From NCBI RefSeq assembly GCF_003987185.1, contig NZ_PIPS01000006.1, positions 61,615 through 125,614 on the forward strand: DNA of 64,000 nucleotides, read 5' to 3'. A program made the position numbers and the translations under genes. Source of the stretch: Idiomarina aquatica. Its GTDB lineage: Bacteria; Pseudomonadota; Gammaproteobacteria; Enterobacterales; Alteromonadaceae. Shown here in pieces: positions 40,217 to 49,428 of the stretch (position 1 is its first letter; each line of letters begins with the position of its first letter). The notes under the pieces were generated by a model. That model saw only the letters and a list, made by a program, of their open reading frames with translations. It was not told where the DNA came from and searched no databases.

Positions 40217-41434
40217 ATGTTAAAAACAACGATAAAAGCGTCATTGCTGGCGGTAATGGGAGCCTGTGCCACATTTTACGCGGTCGCCCAGGACAATAGC
40301 GCCAACGGCGAATATCAAGCGAGTGAAAAAGCACAACAACTGGCGAAGAAGTATTTAATTGCCGATACACATATTGATGTTCCGTATCGCATTCATAACC
40401 GCTGGGAAGATGTCTCGGTGGCAACAGCCGATGGCGATTTCGATTATCCGCGCGCCGTTGCCGGCGGTCTTAATGTGCCCTTTATGGCAATTTATATTCC
40501 TGCGGAGTATGAGCAAACCGGCGGCAGTATCGAGTTAGCGCATGATTTGATCGACAGTATGGAAGCACTGGTCGGTCGCGCTCCGGATAAATTTGCGTTG
40601 GCTTACTCGCCGGCCGAAGCTCGCGAAAATATGAACAATGGACTGATGTCGATAGCCATGGGGATGGAGAACGGTACGCCGATGGAAGGCGACCTGGCGA
40701 ATCTTGAGATGTTCTATGAGCGCGGTGTCCGTTACATTTCGTTTGCCCATTCGCAAACCAACCACATTTCCGACTCTTCTTATGACATCCGTAAACAGTG
40801 GAACGGTCTGAGTGAGTTCGGGTTCGATTTAGTCAAAGCCTGTAATGACATTGGCATGATGATCGACGTATCACATATCTCTGACGACGCCTTTTATGAT
40901 GTTATCGAAACAACCAAAGCGCCGGTTATCGCCTCGCATTCGTCTTTACGTCAGTTTACGCCCGGCTTTGAGCGTAACATGAGCGACGATATGCTGAAGA
41001 AACTGGCGGAAAACGGCGGTGTCGTTCAAATCAACTTTGGCTCCTCCTTTGTTGCTCAGCAAGCCAACCGTTATCGCGATATGATGAAAAAGCGCATTGC
41101 AGCGGTGTATGAGCAGTTTGGCAAGGAAAGTGATGAAGCAAAACGCCGCGTAGCGGAGATCGAAGCCAATAACCCATATCCCTACGCAACACTCGATCAG
41201 GTACTCGACCATATCGACTACGTTAAAGAATTGATCGGTGTTGAACACATCGGTATTGGTTCAGACTACGACGGCGTGGGTGACTCTTTGCCGGTTGGTT
41301 TGAAAGATGTATCGACCTATCCAAACCTGGTACAAGGGTTGTTAGACCGCGGCTATTCAGAGAAAGAAATCGAAATGATTCTGGGGGGCAACTTTATGCG
41401 TGTCTGGCAGCAGGTGGAAGACCTCGCGAAGTAA
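40217..41434 (+). CDS. Exported M19 membrane dipeptidase
   Basis: This renal-dipeptidase-type zinc enzyme of 405 residues hydrolyses dipeptides. Metal ligands are visible as H52-x-D54 (ADTHIDVP), a Glu in MGMENGTP, and His in DVSHIS and SHSSLRQFTPG; IGIGSDYDGVG follows. A signal peptide (MLKTTIKASLLAVMGACATFYAVAQ) is present. ATG 40217 with CGAGGA is preferred to an ATG at 40196. Two hairpins follow the stop. Also possible: a D-aminoacyl dipeptidase activity, as in other bacterial M19 enzymes. Confidence 0.88.
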   Translation: MLKTTIKASLLAVMGACATFYAVAQDNSANGEYQASEKAQQLAKKYLIADTHIDVPYRIHNRWEDVSVATADGDFDYPRAVAGGLNVPFMAIYIPAEYEQTGGSIELAHDLIDSMEALVGRAPDKFALAYSPAEARENMNNGLMSIAMGMENGTPMEGDLANLEMFYERGVRYISFAHSQTNHISDSSYDIRKQWNGLSEFGFDLVKACNDIGMMIDVSHISDDAFYDVIETTKAPVIASHSSLRQFTPGFERNMSDDMLKKLAENGGVVQINFGSSFVAQQANRYRDMMKKRIAAVYEQFGKESDEAKRRVAEIEANNPYPYATLDQVLDHIDYVKELIGVEHIGIGSDYDGVGDSLPVGLKDVSTYPNLVQGLLDRGYSEKEIEMILGGNFMRVWQQVEDLAK

Positions 41435-41484
41435 CTTGCGCCTGTGGCGCAAGTCATACCATGAAGTCGCGCCATAGGCGCGAC
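41434..41484. repeat. Two tandem palindromes (terminator or REP-like pair)
   Basis: The first hairpin has arms ACTTGCGCC and GGCGCAAGT (41434-41454, loop TGT). The second has GTCGCGCC and GGCGCGAC (41466-41484, loop ATA) followed by CTAC. Both share the core GCGCC-NNN-GGCGC. No T run follows. On the minus strand the second reads GTAG then the palindrome, the head found in REP elements. Confidence 0.6.
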
Positions 41485-41501
41485 CTACTTACTGCTAAAT
41501 G

Positions 41502-41529
41502 TTGACATACGGTCGCGAAGCTGTATAAT
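41502..41529 (+). promoter_or_regulatory. S10 operon promoter
   Basis: Perfect TTGACA (41502-41507) and TATAAT (41524-41529) boxes are 16 bases apart, followed by a GC-rich discriminator. The -10 box lies between perfect inverted arms GGTCGCGAA (41511-41519) and TTCGCGACC (41529-41537). Confidence 0.93.
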
Positions 41530-41537
41530 TCGCGACC

Positions 41538-42018
<481 letters not shown>

Positions 42019-42056
42019 GTGGGCAGTAATAGGATTACACACGAGAGGTTTTAACA

Positions 42057-42695
42057 ATGGCTATAGGTCTAGTCGGTCGTAAAGTAGGAATGACGCGTGT
42101 CTTCCAGGAAGACGGCGCTTCTGTTCCTGTTACTGTGATCGAAGTGTTGGCGAACCGTGTGACTCAGGTTAAATCTGACGACACTGACGGATATCGCGCG
42201 CTTCAAGTGACCACAGGCGAGAAGAAAGCAAGCCGTGTCACCAAGCCTTTAGCAGGTCACTTTGCTAAAGCTGGTACAGAGGCTGGTCGCGGTCTTTGGG
42301 AATTCCGCCTTGCAGATGGCGAAGGCGAAGACTACACAGTTGGTTCTGAACTGACTGTTGAAGTATTTGCAGAAGTAAAGAAAGTGGATGTTACCGGAAC
42401 TTCTAAAGGTAAAGGCTTTGCCGGTACCGTGAAGCGCTGGAACTTCCGCACTCAGGACGCTACCCACGGTAACTCATTGTCACACCGTGCACCGGGTTCA
42501 ATCGGTCAAAACCAGTCGCCTGGTAAAGTATTTAAAGGCAAGAAAATGGCTGGTCAAATGGGTAACGAACGCGTCACTACTCAATCACTTGAGTTGGTCC
42601 GTGTAGATGCAGAACGCAACCTGTTGTTGATCAAAGGTGCGGTCCCTGGAGCTACCGGTGGTGATGTTATCGTTAAACCTGCGGTCAAGGCGTAA
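42057..42695 (+). CDS. rplC: Ribosomal protein uL3
   Basis: L3 (212 residues) reaches the peptidyltransferase centre through its central loop. The opening [15 protein letters not shown] is diagnostic. The loop [19 protein letters not shown] contains the Gln that PrmB methylates in E. coli. GAGAGG precedes the start. Confidence 0.98.
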   Translation: MAIGLVGRKVGMTRVFQEDGASVPVTVIEVLANRVTQVKSDDTDGYRALQVTTGEKKASRVTKPLAGHFAKAGTEAGRGLWEFRLADGEGEDYTVGSELTVEVFAEVKKVDVTGTSKGKGFAGTVKRWNFRTQDATHGNSLSHRAPGSIGQNQSPGKVFKGKKMAGQMGNERVTTQSLELVRVDAERNLLLIKGAVPGATGGDVIVKPAVKA

Positions 42696-42713
42696 CGTCT
42701 GAGGAGAATGGTG

Positions 42714-43319
42714 ATGGAATTAACATTGAAAGACGCAAAAGGCGCTCTTGAGGTTTCCGAAGCTACCTTTGGACGTGAGTTTAACGAAGCACTTGTCCAC
42801 CAGGTAGTCGTTGCTTACGCAGCCGGTGCCCGTCAGGGTACTAAAGCACAGAAGACTCGTTCTGAAGTTGCAGGCGGCGGCAAGAAGCCATGGCGTCAAA
42901 AAGGCACCGGTCGTGCACGTGCGGGTACTATCCGCAGTCCGATCTGGCGCTCAGGTGGTACGACATTTGCGGCTAAACCGCAAAGTCATGCCCAAAAAGT
43001 AAATAAAAAGATGTACCGCGGTGCGATCAAAAGCATCGTGTCAGAACTGATTCGTCAGGATCGTTTAACCGTTGTTGAAAACTTCAGTGTTGACGCACCG
43101 AAGACTAAGCAATTGGTTGAAAAACTGAAAGGTTTGAACCTGAACGACGTTTTGATCGTGACTAAAGATGTGGACGAGAACCTGTTCTTAGCCTCTCGCA
43201 ACTTGCACAAAGTTGACGTACGCGACGTTCAAGGTATCGACCCTGTTAGCTTAATCGCTTTCGAAAACGTCCTGATGACTGCCGACGCAGTCAAGCAGCT
43301 TGAGGAGGTGTTATCATGA
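42714..43319 (+). CDS. rplD: Ribosomal protein uL4
   Basis: L4 lines the exit tunnel and represses its own operon through the S10 leader. ATG 42714 ([20 protein letters not shown]) gives 201 residues, the E. coli length, with GAGGAG seven bases upstream; ATG 42708 is a less likely alternative. The tunnel loop [15 protein letters not shown] is conserved. The stop overlaps the rplW start. Confidence 0.98.
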   Translation: MELTLKDAKGALEVSEATFGREFNEALVHQVVVAYAAGARQGTKAQKTRSEVAGGGKKPWRQKGTGRARAGTIRSPIWRSGGTTFAAKPQSHAQKVNKKMYRGAIKSIVSELIRQDRLTVVENFSVDAPKTKQLVEKLKGLNLNDVLIVTKDVDENLFLASRNLHKVDVRDVQGIDPVSLIAFENVLMTADAVKQLEEVLS

Positions 43320-43618
43320 TGCGCGAAGAACGTTTGCTTAATGTGATCCTAGCACCTCACGTTTCGGAAAAAAGCACCATGACTGCTGAAGGCAACAACA
43401 CGGTTGTTTTCAAAGTAGCTAAAGATGCGACCAAATCCGAAATTAAAGCAGCTGTCGAAAAACTTTTTGAAGTTGAAGTTAAGAACGTACGCACCGTGAA
43501 CGTGAAGGGTAAAACCAAGCGTACCGGTTTCCGTTTCGGTAAACGCAACGATTGGAAAAAAGCGTACGTAGCCCTGAAAGAGGGTGCTGACATCGACTTC
43601 GTTGGCGGCGCTGAGTAA
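43316..43618 (+). CDS. rplW: Ribosomal protein uL23
   Basis: L23 lies at the tunnel exit and docks trigger factor and SRP. The 100-residue protein begins [20 protein letters not shown]. The start overlaps the rplD stop by four bases; GAGGAGG lies upstream within rplD. The trigger-factor-docking region FEVEV is present. Confidence 0.98.
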   Translation: MMREERLLNVILAPHVSEKSTMTAEGNNTVVFKVAKDATKSEIKAAVEKLFEVEVKNVRTVNVKGKTKRTGFRFGKRNDWKKAYVALKEGADIDFVGGAE

Positions 43619-43632
43619 CAGGAGGAATAATC

Positions 43633-44457
43633 ATGGCTGTAGTTAAAAGTAAGCCTACGTCTCCGGGTCAACGCCACGTCGTTAAAGTCGTCGGTCAGGA
43701 CCTGTACAAAGGCAAGCCTTACGCCCCCTTGCTAGAGAAAAACAGCAAGTCTGGTGGTCGTAACAACAACGGTCGTATTACGGTTCGCCACATCGGCGGT
43801 GGTCATAAGCACCATTACCGTATTATCGACTTTAAACGTAACAAAGATGGTATCCCTGGTAAGGTTGAGCGTATCGAATACGATCCAAACCGTTCAGCGA
43901 ACATCGCTTTGGTACTGTATGCAGACGGCGAACGTCGTTACATTCTTGCGCCTAAGAACCTGAACGTGGGCGACCGCATTCAGTCAGGCTCTGATGCACC
44001 TATCAAACCAGGTAATGCATTACCGATGCGCAACATCCCAGTGGGTACTGTTGTTCACGCTTTGGAAATGCAACCAGGTAAAGGCGCACAGCTGGCTCGT
44101 TCAGCAGGTGCTTACGCACAGATCGTTGCCCGTGACGGTGCTTATGTCACCATCCGTTTGCGTTCTGGCGAGATGCGCCGTGTGCAGTCTGAAGGTCGTG
44201 CAACTATCGGCGAAGTGGGCAATGCAGAGCATATGCTTCGTCAATTGGGTAAAGCTGGTGCCAAACGTTGGCGCGGTGTTCGTCCTACCGTTCGTGGTGT
44301 GGCGATGAACCCAGTTGATCACCCGCACGGTGGTGGTGAAGGCCGTACCTCTGGTGGTCGTCACCCAGTGACACCTTGGGGCACGCCGACCAAGGGCTAC
44401 AAAACCCGTAAAAACAAGCGTACTGATAAGTTCATCGTACGCCGTCGCAACAAATAA
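43633..44457 (+). CDS. rplB: Ribosomal protein uL2
   Basis: L2 is a primary 23S rRNA binder needed for subunit association and peptidyltransferase activity. The 274-residue product holds the conserved segment [20 protein letters not shown], including the essential His. CAGGAGGA precedes the ATG. Confidence 0.98.
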   Translation: MAVVKSKPTSPGQRHVVKVVGQDLYKGKPYAPLLEKNSKSGGRNNNGRITVRHIGGGHKHHYRIIDFKRNKDGIPGKVERIEYDPNRSANIALVLYADGERRYILAPKNLNVGDRIQSGSDAPIKPGNALPMRNIPVGTVVHALEMQPGKGAQLARSAGAYAQIVARDGAYVTIRLRSGEMRRVQSEGRATIGEVGNAEHMLRQLGKAGAKRWRGVRPTVRGVAMNPVDHPHGGGEGRTSGGRHPVTPWGTPTKGYKTRKNKRTDKFIVRRRNK

Positions 44458-44473
44458 GAGTTGAGGATTAAAC

Positions 44474-44752
44474 ATGCCACGTTCTCTTAAAAAAGGTCCA
44501 TTTATTGACCTTCACCTGCTAAATAAGGTGGAGAAAGCGTTGGAAGCCGGGGATAAGAAGCCAATTAAAACTTGGTCCCGTCGTTCAATGATTATTCCAG
44601 ATATGATCGGTTTGACGATCGCTGTTCACAACGGCCGTCAACACGTTCCAGTTTTCGTTTCTGACGAAATGATCGGTCATAAACTGGGTGAATTCGCACC
44701 AACCCGTACTTATCGCGGCCACGCTGCTGATAAGAAAGCGAAGAAACGGTAA
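44474..44752 (+). CDS. rpsS: Ribosomal protein uS19
   Basis: S19 (92 residues) binds S13 in the head of the 30S subunit. The start [16 protein letters not shown] and end [15 protein letters not shown] are diagnostic. GAGG lies before the start. Confidence 0.98.
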   Translation: MPRSLKKGPFIDLHLLNKVEKALEAGDKKPIKTWSRRSMIIPDMIGLTIAVHNGRQHVPVFVSDEMIGHKLGEFAPTRTYRGHAADKKAKKR

Positions 44753-44765
44753 GAGGTAGAGAGTG

Positions 44766-45098
44766 ATGGAAGCAATTGCTAAACACCAATTTGCCCGCGT
44801 TTCTGCTCAGAAGGGCCGTTTGGTCGCAGACCAAATTCGCGGTTTGCCAGTAGAGAAAGCACTGGACATCCTTGCGTACAGCCCGAAAGCAGCAGCTGGC
44901 TTGATCAAGAAAGTTCTTGAATCAGCTATCGCTAACGCGGAACACAACGAAGGTGCGGACATTGATGAGCTGAAAGTCGCTAAGATCTTCTTAGACGAAG
45001 GTCCTACGATGAAGCGCATCAAGCCACGTGCGAAAGGCCGTGCCGATCGTATCTTTAAGCGCACCAGCCACATTACTGTGGTCGTGTCGGATAGCTAG
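44766..45098 (+). CDS. rplV: Ribosomal protein uL22
   Basis: L22 (110 residues) has a beta hairpin that lines the exit tunnel and is a site of macrolide resistance. ATG 44766 gives the E. coli length; a GTG at 44763 would add one Met. The hairpin segment ([20 protein letters not shown]) is intact. Confidence 0.98.
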   Translation: MEAIAKHQFARVSAQKGRLVADQIRGLPVEKALDILAYSPKAAAGLIKKVLESAIANAEHNEGADIDELKVAKIFLDEGPTMKRIKPRAKGRADRIFKRTSHITVVVSDS

Positions 45099-45108
45099 GA
45101 GATAAATT

Positions 45109-45789
45109 ATGGGTCAGAAAGTACATCCTAATGGTATTCGCCTAGGTATCTCCAGACCATGGAATGCAACCTGGTATGCGAATACAAACGAATTCGCTGA
45201 TAACCTGCACAGTGACCATCAGGTACGTAAGTTCCTGACAAAGGAACTGCGCAATGCATCAGTGTCGCGTATCGTTATCGAGCGCCCTGCTAAAAGTGTT
45301 CGTGTGACCATTCACACTGCACGTCCAGGCGTTGTTATCGGTAAAAAAGGCGAAGACGTAGAAAAACTGCGCAAGCAGGTTCAGAAGTTGACTGGCGCTC
45401 CGTCGCAAATCAACATTTCTGAAGTACGTAAGCCTGAGCTGGACTCTCAGCTTGTTGCTGACAACATTGCCGGTCAGTTGGAACGTCGTGTTATGTTCCG
45501 TCGCGCGATGAAGCGTGCTGTTCAAAACGCCATTCGCCTGGGTGCCAAAGGCATCAAGGTTGAAGTTAGTGGCCGTTTGGGCGGTGCTGAAATCGCACGT
45601 ACTGAGTGGTACCGTGAAGGTCGTGTACCTCTGCACACGTTGCGTGCGGACATCGACTACTCGACGTCAGAAGCGAACACCACTTACGGTATCATTGGTG
45701 TGAAGGTCTGGATTTTCCGTGGCGAAGTCTTAGGTGGCTTGCCAACAGAAGAAAAGCCAGCTCCTAAGCGCGGCAAAAACCGTAAGTAA
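45109..45789 (+). CDS. rpsC: Ribosomal protein uS3
   Basis: S3 (226 residues) forms part of the mRNA entry channel and helicase. A KH domain is visible with [15 protein letters not shown], and the start [14 protein letters not shown] is diagnostic. TAGGAG precedes it. Confidence 0.98.
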   Translation: MGQKVHPNGIRLGISRPWNATWYANTNEFADNLHSDHQVRKFLTKELRNASVSRIVIERPAKSVRVTIHTARPGVVIGKKGEDVEKLRKQVQKLTGAPSQINISEVRKPELDSQLVADNIAGQLERRVMFRRAMKRAVQNAIRLGAKGIKVEVSGRLGGAEIARTEWYREGRVPLHTLRADIDYSTSEANTTYGIIGVKVWIFRGEVLGGLPTEEKPAPKRGKNRK

Positions 45790-45801
45790 GGAGAGACGAT
45801 A

Positions 45802-46215
45802 ATGTTACAACCTAAGCGTACAAAATTCCGTAAGGTTCACACAGGCCGCAACCGTGGTCTGGCGCAGTCTGGTAACAAAGTCAGCTTCGGAACCTTCGGT
45901 TTGAAGGCGACTGACCGTGGTCGTATGACCGCGCGTCAAATTGAAGCTGGCCGTCGTGCTATGACTCGTCACGTTAAGCGTCAAGGTAAAATCTGGATCC
46001 GTGTATTCCCAGACAAGCCAATTACCAAGAAGCCATTAGAAGTTCGTATGGGTAAAGGTAAAGGTAACGTCGAATACTGGGTTGCTCAGATTCAGCCAGG
46101 TCGCGTACTGTACGAAATGGACGGTGTTTCTGAAGAACTGGCACGTGAAGCGTTCCGTCTTGCGGCTCGTAAACTGCCATTCAAAACCACTTTTGTGACT
46201 CGGACGGTAATGTGA
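45802..46215 (+). CDS. rplP: Ribosomal protein uL16
   Basis: L16 (137 residues) positions the aminoacyl-tRNA elbow. [19 protein letters not shown] opens the protein. The conserved [20 protein letters not shown] loop carries the Arg that is hydroxylated in E. coli. The stop overlaps the rpmC start by one base. Confidence 0.98.
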   Translation: MLQPKRTKFRKVHTGRNRGLAQSGNKVSFGTFGLKATDRGRMTARQIEAGRRAMTRHVKRQGKIWIRVFPDKPITKKPLEVRMGKGKGNVEYWVAQIQPGRVLYEMDGVSEELAREAFRLAARKLPFKTTFVTRTVM

Positions 46216-46406
46216 TGAAAGCAAGTGAATTGAAAGAAAAAACCGTTGAGCAGCTGCAAGAAGAATTGCTGAACTTGCGTCGTGAGCAGTTTAACCTGCG
46301 CATGCAAGCGGCAACCGGTCAGCTGAATCAGACTCACATGATGAAGCAAGTACGTCGCGATATCGCACGTATCAAAACCATCTTAAACGAGAAGGCAGGT
46401 GCGTAA
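46215..46406 (+). CDS. rpmC: Ribosomal protein uL29
   Basis: L29 is a small two-helix protein at the exit tunnel. ATG 46215 ([19 protein letters not shown]) gives 63 residues, the E. coli length. It overlaps the rplP stop by one base and the rpsQ start by one base, so it is translationally coupled on both sides. Confidence 0.97.
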   Translation: MKASELKEKTVEQLQEELLNLRREQFNLRMQAATGQLNQTHMMKQVRRDIARIKTILNEKAGA

Positions 46407-46669
46407 TGGCTGAAGAAAAACGTATTCGTACTCTGCAAGGCAAAGTTGTCAGCGATAAGATGGATAAGACCATCACTGTAGCTGTTGAGCGTCGTGTTAA
46501 GCACCCGGTCTACGGCAAATACATCTCGCGTACAACTAAGGTACATGCACACGATGAAGACAATCAGTGCAAAATGGGTGACGTCGTGATCGTTCGCGAA
46601 TCACGCCCATTGTCTAAGAACAAATCTTGGACACTGCTTGAAGTTGTTGAGCGTGCTACCGTTGTCTAA
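46406..46669 (+). CDS. rpsQ: Ribosomal protein uS17
   Basis: S17 (87 residues) is an OB-fold early assembly protein. The segment [29 protein letters not shown] is diagnostic. It is the last gene of the S10 operon; a strong terminator follows, instead of the usual close spc operon. Confidence 0.98.
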   Translation: MAEEKRIRTLQGKVVSDKMDKTITVAVERRVKHPVYGKYISRTTKVHAHDEDNQCKMGDVVIVRESRPLSKNKSWTLLEVVERATVV

Positions 46670-46691
46670 TAGCAGATAACGTTTGAACGAC

Positions 46692-46720
46692 AAAAGGCCT
46701 CCCTTGTGGAGGCCTTTTTT
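46692..46720 (+). terminator. Terminator of the S10 operon
   Basis: Arms AAAAGGCCTCC and GGAGGCCTTTTTT form an 11-bp stem around a five-base loop CTTGT, with a run of six T at the end. Confidence 0.95.
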
Positions 46721-46756
46721 GATCTAAACGTTAAAAATGTCGGTAATAGTCAGGAA

Positions 46757-46793
46757 GTTATACTAAAATATAAATCAAATCTTTCGTTATACT
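46757..46793 (+). promoter_or_regulatory. Direct repeat GTTATACT upstream of the porin gene
   Basis: GTTATACT occurs at 46757-46764 and 46786-46793, 29 bases apart. Each contains TATACT, a good -10 box, so these may be tandem promoters; matching -35 boxes are weak. The second lies 38 bases before the porin ATG. Confidence 0.4.
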
Positions 46794-46831
46794 GACAGGT
46801 TTAAAACTAGCGCCCAACAAAGGAGTTCTTT

Positions 46832-48253
46832 ATGGCAAAAGGATGGATACTAGCAGCCTCGGTATTGGCAGCTTCTCCGGTGCTCGCGCATGCGGCACCA
46901 CAGGACGAGCAGAGTGTGCAATCCGAAATCGAGATGCTGAAGCAGAAACTGGCTGAACTTGAGCAGCGATTAGCAGAGCAGGAACAGAAAAAGGAACAAA
47001 TGCAGCAGCGTCATGAAGAAATGATGACGCGTAAAGACTACAAAAAAGGTGCTAAAAAGCGAACCCGCGCAACTGATGAAGCGGCAGCAGACTCAGGCGT
47101 TCAGGCTCGCTTAGCGAAACTCGAAGAAAAAACCGAAGAAAACGAAAATTGGCCCATTAAAGTCCATGGTGCCGTACGTTTTCAGTATGAATACAATAAT
47201 TACAACTCGGGCAATGAAAACCGCACCGGTGACCTAGACTTTGATATTTTCCGTCTTAACTTCGACGGCGAAATTGGCGATGTCATCTTGTCGGCGGAAT
47301 ACCGTTGGTTCCATTACATGGACACCGTTAAACACGCTTGGTTTGGGTATAACTTCACCGATAACTGGCAAGGTCAGGTAGGTGTCGTCAAAGTTCCATT
47401 CGGTAACATGCCTTATAACTCGCACAGTTACTTCTTTAACTCGACCTTCTATGTCGGTTTAGAGGACGAGCACGACAACGGCATCCGGTTATTGTATCGC
47501 GACGATCAATGGCAGTTTGATATTGCCTATCACAAATCCGATGAACAGGGTGGTGTAGACGGCTCTACCAGCGATCGCACGGCTCGTTACAACTACGACA
47601 CCGTGGGTATTCGTTTGCCTGGACAGGGCGCTTACGATACCCCAGGGTTAGCTGTGGGCGAGAGCAACAGCTATGCTGTCCGTGGTGCACGAGTGTTCAC
47701 GTTCGCGGATGACCACAACCTGGAAGTCGGCTTGTCTGCGCAGGGTAATAACTACTACTCAGGCACGGTCGCGGAAGGTTTTGAGCAGTACGCTCAGTAC
47801 AATGACCAAAACGTTGGTAACCGTTTTGCTTGGGGCGCTCATGCTAACTATAACAACGGTCCGTGGAACGTGCAGTTACAGTATGCTGATTATGAGTATG
47901 ATCTTGAGGTAGAAAACCGCGGCGTTTATATGGGCGCTTATGCCTATTACGATGCGATTCCTACGGAAGCGAAAATCTACACCGGTAACGTCGCCTATAC
48001 ATTGCCTGTAGAGATTGGCCCTATCACCAGCTTAACCTTCTATAATGACCATAGCATCATTACCGATAAAGCGGGTTATCAAGACGATACCTGGATGAAC
48101 GTACTGGGTGTTGCGGTAGCGGCCGGTGGCGGTTTCTACACCTACGTCGATTACGTACGCGCTAAAAACCAGCCATTCATCGGCGGTAATATTGCCACCG
48201 ACGGTGGTGAGGTTAATGACCGCTTTAACATTAACTTTGGTTACTACTTCTAA
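46832..48253 (+). CDS. Outer-membrane porin with N-terminal coiled coil
   Basis: The 473-residue protein has a signal peptide (MAKGWILAASVLAASPVLAHA). A Glu/Gln/Lys-rich coiled coil (about residues 25-60) probably trimerises it or reaches the peptidoglycan. A beta-barrel of alternating aromatic strands follows and ends in FGYYF with the terminal Phe expected of outer membrane proteins. It resembles phosphate-selective porins of the OprO/OprP type, but the substrate is not evident and no Pho box was seen. AAAGGAG precedes the start. Confidence 0.83.
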   Translation: MAKGWILAASVLAASPVLAHAAPQDEQSVQSEIEMLKQKLAELEQRLAEQEQKKEQMQQRHEEMMTRKDYKKGAKKRTRATDEAAADSGVQARLAKLEEKTEENENWPIKVHGAVRFQYEYNNYNSGNENRTGDLDFDIFRLNFDGEIGDVILSAEYRWFHYMDTVKHAWFGYNFTDNWQGQVGVVKVPFGNMPYNSHSYFFNSTFYVGLEDEHDNGIRLLYRDDQWQFDIAYHKSDEQGGVDGSTSDRTARYNYDTVGIRLPGQGAYDTPGLAVGESNSYAVRGARVFTFADDHNLEVGLSAQGNNYYSGTVAEGFEQYAQYNDQNVGNRFAWGAHANYNNGPWNVQLQYADYEYDLEVENRGVYMGAYAYYDAIPTEAKIYTGNVAYTLPVEIGPITSLTFYNDHSIITDKAGYQDDTWMNVLGVAVAAGGGFYTYVDYVRAKNQPFIGGNIATDGGEVNDRFNINFGYYF

Positions 48254-48275
48254 CCACCCGGTTAATAGCAGCATT

Positions 48276-48306
48276 AAAAAAGCCGACCTCAAGAGTCGGC
48301 TTTTTT
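48276..48306. terminator. Bidirectional terminator between porin and mnhG
   Basis: AAAAAGCCGAC and GTCGGCTTTTTT form a strong stem around a seven-base loop, flanked by A and T runs, so it works on both strands. It overlaps the last codons of mnhG. Confidence 0.9.
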
Positions 48307-48666
48307 GTGCTCGTAAGCGTCACCTTCTTGTCGATAATCCCGGGTGCGATGAAACATCTTCAGTTCTGTATGCAGTGCTGCTTTTGCCATAATGTGGGCG
48401 CTAATAGGCGCTGTTAAAAACAAAAAGATGGCAATCAACAACTCACTCAACGTAACACTGCCTTGTACTGATGTCGCAATAATCGAAGCGATGACAATGC
48501 CGCCAATACCCAGGGTGGTATTTTTGGTGGGCGCGTGCAGACGAGTAAAAAAGTCCGGTAGAACCGCCAGACCCAACGATCCGATAAACGCAAAGATAGA
48601 ACCCAGTAAGATAAAGAATCCGATAAGGTACTGGCTCCAGAGCGGAAGTTCATTAAGTACGTCCAT
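48289..48666 (-). CDS. mnhG: Mrp Na+/H+ antiporter subunit G
   Basis: This 125-residue membrane protein has three helices and the pattern FFTRLHAPTKNTTLG typical of MrpG/PhaG. ATG 48666 (MDVLNELPLW) is chosen because the upstream in-frame extension is unlike the family and overlaps mnhF. GGGG lies before the start. It is the last gene of the antiporter operon. Confidence 0.9.
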   Translation of the reverse strand: MDVLNELPLWSQYLIGFFILLGSIFAFIGSLGLAVLPDFFTRLHAPTKNTTLGIGGIVIASIIATSVQGSVTLSELLIAIFLFLTAPISAHIMAKAALHTELKMFHRTRDYRQEGDAYEHKKADS

Positions 48667-48676
48667 TATTATACCC

Positions 48677-48946
48677 CTATTCGATAAGGTCACCGCGCAA
48701 CAGAAATTTACCTGCTGCAATGGTGCCAACAAAGCCAAACATGGCGATCAATAAGGCTGCTTCGAAATACGTTTGGGTATTTTGATACATACCAAGTAAC
48801 AGCAGCAGAGCCAATGAGTTAATGTAGACGGTGTCCAGTGCCAGGATCCGGTCAGGTAGATCCGGCCCCTTAATCAGTCGCCAGAAGTTCATCAGAATCG
48901 ACAGGCTGAATAATAAAAAAGCGACCTGTAAGATGATGCCTAACAT
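48677..48946 (-). CDS. mnhF: Mrp Na+/H+ antiporter subunit F
   Basis: The 89-residue membrane protein has three helices and the family segment KGPDLPDRILALDTVYIN, including the conserved Asp residues of MrpF. It overlaps the mnhE stop by seven bases. Confidence 0.92.
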   Translation of the reverse strand: MLGIILQVAFLLFSLSILMNFWRLIKGPDLPDRILALDTVYINSLALLLLLGMYQNTQTYFEAALLIAMFGFVGTIAAGKFLLRGDLIE

Positions 48947-49428
48947 TCAAAAATCTCCTTTAAGCGGCGCTCATAGCGATTTCTGATGGTGTTGATTACC
49001 TGTTCCGGATCATCTTCAGAAAACGCATGGATTAATATTCCTTTGCGGCCACGAGTGATTTCACAGGAAACCGTGCCGGGCGTTAAGGTAATGGTACTGG
49101 CCAGGATGGTTACCGGAAGCTCTTCCGTCATATTCAGCGGGTAAACCAGCAACGCCGGTTTAATTGACTTCCGTCTGCCCAGTATCAGCGCCGCGACTTT
49201 AAAGTTAGCGACGATGATATCGAACAGCAAAATACAAAAATAAACAGCCGCCAAATGCGGTTTTTTAACCCGCGCAAAGGCAGGCCAGGCGTTACGAAAA
49301 ACGATGGGAATCAACAGCGAAAAGATGATCCCAAGCAATACCACACCGGCCGCGATTGAGTTAAACAACAACAACCAAATCAGTAACAAAAATAAACTTA
49401 AATAGGGCGCCGGAAAGAGTTTACTCAT
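48940..49428 (-). CDS. mnhE: Mrp Na+/H+ antiporter subunit E
   Basis: The 162-residue protein has two N-terminal membrane helices and a cytoplasmic domain with NMTEELPVTILASTITLTPGT, typical of MrpE. ATG 49428 (MSKLFPAP) is used since the longer frame runs into mnhD. It overlaps the mnhD 3' end by eight bases. Confidence 0.9.
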   Translation of the reverse strand: MSKLFPAPYLSLFLLLIWLLLFNSIAAGVVLLGIIFSLLIPIVFRNAWPAFARVKKPHLAAVYFCILLFDIIVANFKVAALILGRRKSIKPALLVYPLNMTEELPVTILASTITLTPGTVSCEITRGRKGILIHAFSEDDPEQVINTIRNRYERRLKEIFEC

